Origin: Melitaea cinxia
Lineage: Eukaryota > Arthropoda > Insecta > Lepidoptera > Nymphalidae
Length of the DNA stretch: 64,000 bases
Assembly: GCF_905220565.1 (NCBI RefSeq)
Contig: NC_059400.1
Span: forward strand, 6,284,159-6,348,158
Direction of reading: 5' to 3'
Each line of letters begins with the position of its first letter. Positions within the stretch are counted from its first letter, which is position 1. Positions 11,401 through 23,400 of this stretch are shown here, piece by piece. A model generated the notes under the pieces. It saw nothing but the letters and a program-made list of their open reading frames with translations. It made no database searches and was not told the DNA's origin. The position numbers were made by a program, and so were the translations under genes.

Positions 11401-14400
11401 AACACGTCCAATTTGGTGACCCAAACGTCGAACCCTGGAACTTCTTCTTCTTCTTCGTCTTCGTCTTCGTCTTCGTCTTCCTCTTCGTCTTCGTCTTCGT
11501 CTTCCTCTTCGTCTTCCTCCTCCTCTTCCTCTTCGTCCTCCTCTTCCTCTTCGTCTTCCTCCTCCTCTTCCTCTTCGTCCTCCTCTTCCTCTTCGTCTTC
11601 GTCTTCCTCTTCCTCTTCGTCTTCGTCTTCGTCTTCCTCTTCGTCTTCCTCTTCGTCTTCCTCTTCCTCTTCCTCTTCCTCTTCCTCTTCCTCTTCCTCT
11701 TCCTCTTCCTCTTCCTCTTCCTCTTCCTCTTCGTCTTCGTCTTCGTCTTCCTCTTCGTCTTCCTCTTCCTCTTCCTCTTCCTCTTCCTCTTCCTCTTCCT
11801 CTTCCTCTTCCTCTTCCTCTTCCTCTTCCTCGTCCTCGTCCTCGTCCTCTTCCTCTTCCTCTTCCTCCTCCTCCTCCTCCTCCTCCTCCTCCTCCTCCTC
11901 CTCCTCCTCCTCCTCCTCCTCCTCCTCCTCCTCCTCCTCCTCCTCCTCCTCCTCCTCCTCCTCCTCCTCCTCCTCCTCCTTCTTCTTCTTCTTCTTCTTC
12001 TTCTTCTTCTTCTTCTTCTTCTTCTTCTTCTTCTTCTTCTTCTTCTTCTTCTTCTTCTTCTTCTTCTTCTTCAACGCCCAACGCCCAACGCCTTTCAACT
12101 TTCCTGCAACCTCATTTTGGATTTATCTCTTTAGATCAATTATTTTTTAAGATATGGCTGTTTGACGGATAATGATACATATATTTATTTATTTATACTT
12201 AATTGTACACCACAAATATATTACAAACAAAGCATAAAGATAGTTACAGACAGTGAAGTACAATGGGCGGACTTATGGCTAATTAGCCATTTCTTCCAGA
12301 CAACCCATATTTCTAGATTTCGATCTCGATTTTCGAGTTATATCTAATAATGCGTTTTTACTTGACGCTTTTTTCGTCGACCTACGTTGTATTACACCGC
12401 ATAACTTTCTATTGGATGTACTGATTTTGATAATTCTTTTTTTGTTGGAAAGGGGATATCCCTAGTTTAGTACCATGATAAGGAAGCCAGGATCTGATCA
12501 GGGGTTTCCAGAGAAATCGAGGGAAATCCGCAATAACTTTTTACTGGGTGTATCGATTTTGATAATTTTTAATTTAATCGAAAGCTGATGTTTATCATGT
12601 GGTCACATATAAATTTTATCGAGATCTGATAACTACTTTTTGAGTAATCTTTGATAAAGCGTGGTTACTTGACTATTTTTTTCGTCGATCTACGTTGTAT
12701 TACTCGTCGATGTAATTGAAGTCGGTTTTTTTTTCGTTTGCGAGCAAACACAATTATATTTATCTCTGAAAATAACCGTGGATAATCGGCCTTGCTAACG
12801 CGCATTACAAAATATTTCTAGCCACAACTGTTTCTTTTTTTTTAAATACCTAAAAATGAAAAATAGTGTATTCGATTTTTTTATGATAAAGTTTGAGAAC
12901 CTGTGGTATAAAAAACGTAGGGGGACCTAGGTGGCCCATAGTTTAAAAAACATGCCTACTTCATGAAGTTTCTTAAATGCTATTTTACTCAATTTTTTTC
13001 TTGTCAAATAACCGAGTTATTGCTCTCTGTGTTTCTCTAGCCCTATTTTTCTTATAACCAAAACAAATAATAAAATAAGAATTTTATTTCGGAAATCAGT
13101 GAAAGTGTATTTTAGGGTCGTTGGGGTGTTGTAAATAATTTAAACAACAATTTCAAATACGTAGTTTAATAATAAACGTTCAAATTGTTTGCCACCAAAA
13201 TTTAAATGAAGTTTAAATTTAACCACTAGAGTATAGTGGTTAAATTTAATCGCAATCTGACGAGTAGCTTTTGAGTTAGTTTAAAAATAGTCAAGCAAAT
13301 ACGCATTTATAGAGATAATAATGCGTATTTGCTTGACTATTTTTTCGTCGACCGTCATTGTAGTACGTACTGATGGTCCATGTAATTGACGTCGGTTATT
13401 TTTCGTTTGCGAGCAAACACAATTATTTAATGGCTGTTTCCTTATTTTTGTTGTTGTTTTGTTTGCCCATGAGCGATTGGCTTTTAAGACAGAAATATTA
13501 CTGATAAAAAGTATTAAAATAATCTGATCGTATTTTATTGTTTGTATATATTATCCTAGTATGTTAATTGAAAATCACAAAAAAGTTGTAAATGATAAGT
13601 GATATATTATAAACGATTATACTGAATGTTTTTTAATTCTATAAACAAATACGTTCGACTCTTCAACTGCGTTTTTTGGAATGGGGGTTCTGTAGGTGTA
13701 TTATTATAATATAATATATTCTGTCATTTTAATTGAAATTGGACACTAATATTTGTTTTATATAATAAAAATAATTTCCTGACTCTCGCACTTACTAGCA
13801 GTTGTTGCAATAGCGACTATCCTCTCCTTACACATCAGCCTTCGGCAGGGCGGGGAGGACTATCCTCTCCTTAAATATATATTGGTTATGTTAACCTATA
13901 AGAACCTCACAAAAAAAAACATACAAAAAAGTGTGACGTAAAACATTTTTTTTTTTTATAAAACTTGAAGGCTTTTTATATTAAATTTTTGGTCTATAGG
14001 TAGCGGAAGAGAAATTCTGTGAAACGACAATAGGATGTCGTGACGTGATGCTAGCCCCGATGATGAGGGACATTATCCAGACTGAGTACTTCCGTGTAGT
14101 CGTTGTTGATGATGAAGACGCCGTCGAAATCTGCGGGGCATTGAAGGTATGTACCAGCAGAAACCAGTGTCACTGAAAACAGCGCCTACAGCCAGTTAAA
14201 TTCATTGATTCGCTAATATTTCATTCAAATATTCTTTATGAATGAATAGAAGAATAAATGAATGAATGAAGCATATTAAATCTTAGAAGTATAACTAACG
14301 CCTTTATTGTGTTAAATATATCTTGTATTTAACACGTTATTGCGAACGTGTGATGTTTTTTTTATAACGCTACATACTTTATTGTGTCCATAGACTAGTT

Positions 14401-17400
14401 TTACTACCTATAAAGTTTTCCTTATTTTGTTCTCATGGTTTACAATCTATTCCCTACGCTATGTATACGTTAGTATTTAGTTTTTCGTTTTTGTACTACA
14501 TACGAATGTAACTGATATAGTTTGATGATGATTATCTATCGGATATCGTTATTTGTCAGACCGCTTTATCGGCGACTGTTAAAACAGACCCTATTAATTT
14601 GCTCAACATCAATTTCGATCTACATGTAATTGCCATTTTAAGAGACAGTCATGCTTGACGAATACTTTTTATCGTCTAAAACCTGCTTCCTACATCCAAA
14701 AACGATTCGTTTCTAACGAGCCGTCAAATTCAAACCAAATTTGCGCAATAAAGCAACTATTGCGTATCTTGCCCTGGTTTATTTTAAACATTATCGGCTT
14801 AACTTATAATAACTGTATTATAGGCTTAATTTATAATAACTGTAAGACAATTATCGTAAACATTATTTAACTAATTATAATAAAATAAACGTACCTTTAT
14901 TTTTTATTAATTTTTTTTTTGCACACAAAATAGAAGAAACATTCTAGAACGATTAGGTACATAGAAAACCTTTATACGATTACATACAATATTTTTATAA
15001 TGACAGTATGCATTTAAATTATAATTATTTAACAACTTTGTTTATTAGAACGTGACTAATTAATCTAAAAAACAACGTGTAGCTTATCATTCTTATATGT
15101 AGGTAAACACAAATAATGGAAATTTTAAACCATAACTAAAAATGAGCCGCTAGCAGTTTATCGACTAAAAATAAAATTGATAACGTCAGAATTGAGCGTT
15201 AAAATATGTAAATGCTAGTCTCTGACGATGCATGTGCATATTTGCGTTACATCTTTTATCGCTAAAATATAATAAATTTCCAAACGACTGCACCAAATAA
15301 TTTTAGTTTTTTTTTTAATGTTAGTTATTGTTCGAGTAGGAGAAGGGTTAGCGCTTAATCCACTACGCAAATGCAAATATCCATTCCGAGTGGGAATTGA
15401 ACCCAGAATCAGAGGTGTTTGAACGCAAACACGGCACACGCACCACTAGACTAGCGCAATGTTTATAACCATTTAATAATAAAAACGATTGTTCTAGAAC
15501 ATCGTCGCGGTGGGCGCTGGTTTTGTTGATGGTCTCGGTTTCGGTGACAACACCAAGGCCGCGGTCATCAGGCTCGGTCTGATGGAGATGATCAAGTTTG
15601 TGGACGTCTTCTACCCGGGAAGTAAACTAAGCACTTTCTTCGAGTCGTGCGGTGTCGCTGACCTGATCACCACGTGCTACGGTCAGTATTATTATCTATT
15701 ATTGAAGTTGGGCAAAGTAGTAAATATCCTGTTTAAAATTTAATGCAGTCGACTAGGGAAGAGTACAGGTTAATAACACGCCTCTGAAGCAGTGTCGTGT
15801 TCCTGTGGTGAGTAAAGTAGCCAGAGCTCCTGGGGATGGTCGGGGGTAAGGTCAGCAATGACTTTATGATGCTTCTGGTGTTGTAGGCGTCTATAGGCTA
15901 CGGTAATTGCTTACCATCAGGTGAGCCGTACGCTTGTTTACTGACCAAAATATGTAACTGTAACTAATTAACCGCATTGGTGCAGCCCCTCTCCAAATGT
16001 TGCGATTAGCAACACACTTAATGTTACATTTTTATTTTTACTCACTTCAGCCTATTTTAGAATTAAAAAAAAAAAAAAAAAAAAACAAATTAAACTATAA
16101 TAATTAAAGAAATTCAAAGTAGAAGTAGTTAATAAAAGAACTATAATTTTCATGGAATAATAATTAATGTAAAATGTGGTTTAATTGATCACTATGTAAC
16201 AAACTAATTTAAGTTGAAACTTAGCTAAAACTCAAAATTGTTTATTATAGTTATGTTTAAACTATATTATACCATATATGTATATTATATCATCCTCTGT
16301 GGTTTGGAGTCGGGGTTAAGTTATGTGACAGGTGTCGAGTGTAAATAAGGTTACCACTGATAAACACTACTGCTTATCTTAAAATTGAGTTTTATTAACA
16401 AAATAATTTTTTAAAATAAGGTAGGTAAGGTTTTTAAAATAAATTTTCGATATGTTTTTAGAATATATATCGCAATTTTTGTCAGTTTGGAAATTTTAGT
16501 TGTTGTTCATTTATTAAGAATTATTGTTAATGTTAGCATGTAGAAGCAGTAGCACATATTGCTTGTTGAAAATATATGGAGCTATCGAACACTGAAAGAT
16601 TGCTTAACAATTGCTATATACTAATCAAAGTTTAATAGTAGTACCTAAGTGGTGTTTATTTGGTGTACTATATATCATAAGTAAAAAGAATTGAGACACA
16701 GGTAGCGTTATGTATAACTAAAATCGACGATTTGAAATTAAATTATATAATAATTCTAGTGGCAATATGAGATGTAATCCATATGATTATTTATTTGTAC
16801 ATATTTGTAACTCTCTTAACGGCTTATACAGTATATATAAGAAAAAAAAATCCCTTACTAACAGTAACATACGTTAAGTGTACATTGTAAGTAGAACATA
16901 AGTGTACATACATATATGGTAACTAGGAAATAAGTGTACATATATGCTAACTAGCAAATAAGTGTAAATATAGACATAGATAAGAAAAATAATAATGTTT
17001 AGAAATTAGAAAGGAATTAAGTGTATACTTCTCCATAAACAGTATTTAGTAAGGGGAAAAAAAACCGTCAGCGTCGGACCACGTCCTAGTTTTACTAGGC
17101 AGTCACAGGACTGTTGATCTGTAGTAATAAAGAAAAATCGCCTGTGGTATTCTTATAATGCATTCATGATTAACAAAAGGCACGGGCATTTTGAGGCCGT
17201 GGATCAAAATTTTTAAATTAAAAAAAAAACGGCTTATACAGTAATTTTACTTTATAGTCTTCATTTTGTGTAAATACTTGATTATATATTACAGTTTCTA
17301 AGTTTCGTTTTGTAATTAAATAGTTTCTCAGATAAGATTTTGTTCTTTGAACCTGTCGAAATATTGAACAACAAATATGTAGTCTTTCGACTGTTGGAAG

Positions 17401-20400
17401 CTCGTTTTCTATATTTGCAAGGCGCGGGCGTAGGTTATAATCGCACTCTTTACAATATTATGTAGGTAGTACTTAAAAAGATTATAACAAAATTGTAACG
17501 TCCACCGAACACGTGGATGCGTGCGCGCTCTTCAGCGTTCCGATCGAGTCTATCGTGTGGCGGAGGGAGTAACTCAGAGCAGTGCCTAGGACTTGCGACC
17601 CAGGTGTAGGTTTAAGGAGATCTCCTTTGAGATACGTATCAACGCTCACCTTCACTGCTCGAGTTATCCGCCATAATATGTAACAATTAATTCGTATGCA
17701 CAAATTAATTATCGAATGAGTCTAGGTTAAGCTACTAGCAGGATACAACAAATGTATCGTGCCAAGCCAGAGCCAAGACTGCCTTAGCGGCGGTTGCACT
17801 ATTCGTTTTATACACGTCAGAATAACTCGAGTAATATAATAAATGAGGGTAGATGACTATCGAACGATGCGCTAGGTGGCGCGATCGTTGCATCTGTTGT
17901 TTATAAATTCCTTTGTAATTGCGTACGACAGTGCTATTGCTGACAAATACATTTTGTAGCTGTTTAATAATAAACACTTATACTGAGAAATATTTTCTGC
18001 CTTGAGTCCAAAGGTTATACATTATATGCGTACTAGTAACTATTTTGATGTAATGTATGTTTGAAATACAATTTCGTCTATAATTTATGAATTGTGAAAA
18101 AAAAAAACTACTAAAATGGCTAAAAATGGCAAAAATGCATTTATGCAAATTACTTAAATAAATAAAAAAATAACTACTTTACTTTAACTTTTTTAGCGAT
18201 TAGAAGCGTTTTTTTTTTAATTTAATCCGAATTTGTAGGGTCTTCCGGCTAAATCAACTTGAGATTCAGCGCATCGAAATATATAAGAAATATTCTTGAC
18301 CTAGTTCAAGATTTTTTTGTTTTCATTTATTTTTTATAATTACAATACAATACAATACAAATACTCTTTATTGTACACTATCAGAGAAAAATTTTACACC
18401 GTAAAAGAAAATATAGACATGTACAAAAGGCGGTCTTATCGCTAAAAGAGCGATCTCTTCCAGACAACCTCTAGCATGAAAAGGACATGACTAAAGAATA
18501 TAGGCCCTATAATTTTAGGCTTTTTACAATTACTTTAAATTTAGAGGGTTGAGGAGCCAAACCAACTTTGGATTTGGGTTTAGGACGTTGAAATACTTAA
18601 GAAACATACTCATTCTAGTTCAAAAATAAATTAATTGGAATAAATCCGTTAGTTTGCGATTTTTAGTCTTTATTGGCGTTTTTTTTTTTAGAATTTACTC
18701 AAAACTAGTTGTGCTCGCGATTTCGTCTGTGTGTAATAGTGACTTTACATGTTCAACGTAATTCTATAAATTGGCATAACTTTTTTATTTATGAACCGAT
18801 TGACATGAAACGAATACTAAATGTTAAGTGAAACTTACCACGATATTACCACGTAAAACCACATTTCAATCGGATAAGCCGTTTCTGAGATTAGCGTGCA
18901 CAAACGCACTATTGGGTGCTATTTGCGTTAATAAAGCTCCCAAGAATATATTTTTCTCATATATTTTAAATGTACAGACAGCGAGCCGTTACATTTTTAT
19001 TATATGTAAAGTAAATTGGGGGGTGTAGGGACCAAACTAAACCCGAATACGGATTCAGCGCATCGAAACACAGCCCTAGATGGGTCTGGTCAAAGGTACA
19101 GAGCACTTGTTTGTGGGCCTGTGTAATTGTTACTTCAAACTGTTAATAGATAACCTTGATTAAATTATCTATAAACTTATGTAATTCCGTGATAAAAATT
19201 TGTAATCAATCTGTTAAGACGTGGCATGTTGCCTAACTTGTCCTATTCTATTAAAGAAGCATAATTTATTCTTAATAACTGTCATACTTTTAATATGAAC
19301 TGTCATACTATTTGGAAAGGTTTGGTTTTTTGTTTCGCTTTTTTCTTTAACAGAGCAGAGTTTACTTGCCTTGGTTACTTACTTAGTCAAGTAAATTATG
19401 TGGTCATTAATTTACGTTTTATTAGCTGGAAATAATGGGACTGGATACATATCCAAAGTTGCTATTCAGCTTAAAGTTTAAACCATTCTGCTTCAAAATA
19501 TGGTGGAAGGTTAACCACTACACTGTTACAGTGTTTTTGAATGTATAGGTGTAATAATTAGCGTTACAATACCTACTTATTTAATATTGTTGGGATAATA
19601 TTAAACGCAGACATACTTTTTTATTTTTTTTATTACAATCATTTTTGTTAATTATTTTCTGTAACGTGTTGATTGATCGGTATGATATTGGATGCGATAT
19701 TAAATTTATCTGGTCGCTATAGGCTTTATTGCAAACGTTATCTGAGGCCGTGATGATAGTGCTTCATTATGTTTTACTGCATAAAGCTGTTTATAATAAT
19801 TCACTAGTATCAGCCTAATAGAACTTATAAGTATCTGTTTACATTCTTAATAAACTTTTATAGTTAATAAAAACACATGATTTTAGTTAATACATTTATA
19901 GTTATTAATTATTTATTATATGCTCACTTACAAACGCAAGGAGCTTATATATAGGCGTAAGATTATGATTTAATAATGCCTAGTTTTTATATAATATAAA
20001 CTTAGAAAATTTTCTAGTAGATATGCATACTCAAACGAAAAGACAGATTGACAAATATATCTAAAAATGTTACTAAATGTATTTAGTAATTATAGCACTT
20101 ATCGATAATTTTTTTCGAAAAATTCCAAGTGTGTCTGCTGTCACTATACCTACATACGATTGTAAAATGAAAAGACAAGATATAATATTATAGTATGATT
20201 AGATTAAATAGGAGACGAAAGCAATTAGATCTTTTGTTCTTATACAAATTTCTCATCTCTGATGAACAGAATTAACATTTTAGTTCCAAGAATGACCCCG
20301 CGCCATAGCATAACCCTACAAGCTCTATCCATAATTATTGCTCGACGAGGGTCATTTGAAAAGTTCTTAGCCTAACATGGTTAAAGTCAATGGTTTTTTT

Positions 20401-23400
20401 TTAATAACTACCCTCATTTTGTAGTTACATTATTTAGCAACAAGTATGCACAGTTTAGTTTATTCACAGTAACTCATTGTTCGTTTACATGTTATACCGT
20501 AAGTCAAGTCAGAGCTATTTTTGAAAATGGATAAAATTGAACATCGTGCAGTGACAAAATACCTGAATTTGAAAGGTTTAACTCCAAAAACTATGCATGA
20601 AGACGATTAGGGTGCGTCCGCTCCTTCGTATGCGACTGTTAAAAACTGGGTGGCAGAGTTTAAACGTGGTCGTAAGACCATTCAAGATAACCCCGTAGTG
20701 GCCGGCCTTCGACTGCTTCCACTGATCAAAACAAAGAAAAAATCTGTGATTTAATTTTATCTGATCGAAGATTGACTGTCGAGGAGATAGCTAAGACTGT
20801 AGGCATCCGCTTTCCGCTTTTAATAAGAAATAAATTAACGCGACTGCTTTCAGTGGAACAAAAACGCAACCGACTCACAACTTCTCGCGACTGCTTAGAG
20901 TTATATAAAGCTGACCCAATAGAATTTGTTGAAAGATTTGTAACCATGGATGAAACCTGGGTTCACCACAATACACCCGAGACAAAAGAACAGTCGAAAC
21001 AATGGAAAAGAGCAGACCCAAAGAAGGCAAAGGTGGTTTTATCAGCGGGCATAGTCATGGCATCCGTTTTTTGAGATGCAAAGGGTATAATTCTCGTGGA
21101 TTATTTAAAAAAGGGTGAAACAATAAACTCCGATTACTATTGCAACCTGTTGCGTCGTTTGAGAGAAGAAATCAAAGAAAAACGCCCAGGTTTATTGAGA
21201 AGAAAAGTCTTGTTTCATCAGGACAATGCGCGCGTTTACACCTCTGTGCAATCCATGGCAGAAATCCATCAATGAGGCTTCGAATTGTTACCTCATCCCC
21301 CATATTCACCGGATTTAGCACCGTCCGACTTTTATCTGTTCCCAAGGCGGAAAACATTTTTAGGTGGTAAACATTTTTTTACAAATGAAGAGTTCATAGC
21401 CGCCGTGGACGCTTATTTTGAGGAGTTAGACGAAGATTTTTTTAAAACGGGTATCGAAGCCTTATCGGGTCTATGGAAAAAGTGTTTTGAGCTTGGAGGA
21501 TAGTATGTTGAAAAATAAAAATAAACTCAAAATCGTGTGGTTTCATTAATTATGTTAGGCTAAGAACTTTTCAAATGACCTTCGTAGTTAATAGTTCTCC
21601 TTTGTCCAGAATGACTAAATTATACAATCTGTTCGATAGGTCTTATGATTCTCATCATCATCATTTCAGCCTATTGCAGTCCACTGCTGGACATTAGCCT
21701 CCACAAGTTCTTCTTATTTGTGTTGCCCATAGTCACCACGCTGGGCGGGCGGGTTGGTCACCGCAGGGCTGGCTTTTTCCCACCTAAGACGCTGCTGCCC
21801 GTCTTCGGCCTGTATATTTCAAAGCCAGCAGTTAGATGGTTATCCCGCCATCGGTTGGGTTTTTAAGTTCCAAGGTGGTAGTGGAACTATGTAATGGAAA
21901 AAATAATAAATATTCCGAGCGAAACCGAGTTCTTTCATGAACTATAAATAAATGATGCGGATACTAACAGTATGTATATGGGTGGCAACTTGGCAAGGTT
22001 AAAGACATTACGTATGTCGCGGTAAATATGTATGTATACATAATAGTACGAGTATATTAGCAGTGTTTCAGATTTTTTTTCAGAGGTGACTGAAAAACGG
22101 AATCACCAAAACGTGTTAGGCTATGACGTATAAAAAGTTTTTCTTTTATAAACTTTATAAACGGAACGGACGGACTTTTATAAACGGATGAAATTCACTA
22201 AGTAGAAAATGAGGTTTCCGCTTTTAATAAGAAATAAATTGAATGTCACATCATCATCATCATCATCACATTTGTAGAACTAGTTTTTACTAAACTAAAA
22301 TTGAAACCAAATTTCCTAATTCTGTAAAAAAATTCAATACGAGTAACCTTTTGTAGTTCGCAGCTTAGTGTCGAAAAAAAGTTGGGCGTCTCTTCAACCG
22401 AACCTACTCATAAAGATTCAGCCTGTTGTTAGTCACAGAAAAAAAAAAATCGGCGACTACTAGACTATATTAGCTCCGTTCGCTCATCAGTGTGTGTGTC
22501 AATTGTAGCATACTTTTTATATACAATTTGCTTACCTCTTAATTTTTTCTGTCTCACTTACGCTTAAAAAATATATTTAATTAATGAAAAAGTTTAAAAT
22601 AAATCTAAGTAACTAAATAAATGTAATCAAAAACAGTAGACATGCTATACAATATGAGAAACAGAATCGCTAAATTCATGCATAGGTACAAGTATTAAAC
22701 ATTCATCATCATCATCATTTCAGCCTATTACAGTCCACTGCTGCACATAGGCCTCCACAAGTTTGGGCCAAAAATGGCGTGAACTCATGTGTTTTGCTCA
22801 TAATCACCATGTTGGGTAGGCGGGTTGGTGACCGCAGAGCTGGCTTTGTCGCATCGAAGACGCTGCTGCCCGTCTTCGGCCTGTGTATTGCCCAGCAGTT
22901 GAATGGATATCCCGCCATCGGTCGGCTTTATAAGTTCCAAGGTGGCAGTGGAACTGTGTTATCCCTTAGTCGCCTCTTACGACACCCACGGGAAGAGAGG
23001 GTGTGGCTATATTCTTTAATGCCGTAGCCACACAGCATTAAACATTAAAAGTGCCTATATTGCGATTAAAATACTTTGACGTCGCTTTTTATAGTTTGTT
23101 TATTTTTTTCTTTCATTTTCATCTTTTAATTATAATTTTTTTTGGAAATGTCACATTGATATACTTCATCATCATCACATGTCATATTGCATTAATTACA
23201 TCAATTTTTAGACAAGATCTTAAGATTGTGAAATTCACCATGAGTACAAATGATAAATATATTCATATATATCAAAAAAAATCTATTATATATGTAAAAA
23301 ATAAAATACAAAATTTTAGTGTCCGTTCTTATAATTTAATTAATAAAATTATATTTCGAGATCCATAATATATTTAATTTAAGTTATAACTGTAATATTT

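Noticed and set aside
11304..12134. Long open frames (about 250 residues) on both strands over 11.3-12.1 kb
   Set aside because: They consist of homopolymeric Ser, Glu, Lys, Gly/Arg or Phe/Leu runs made by a 3-bp satellite that lacks stop codons in several frames.
20726..21357. Minus-strand frames over the mariner
   Set aside because: They are shadows of the mariner transposase, whose motifs are on the plus strand.
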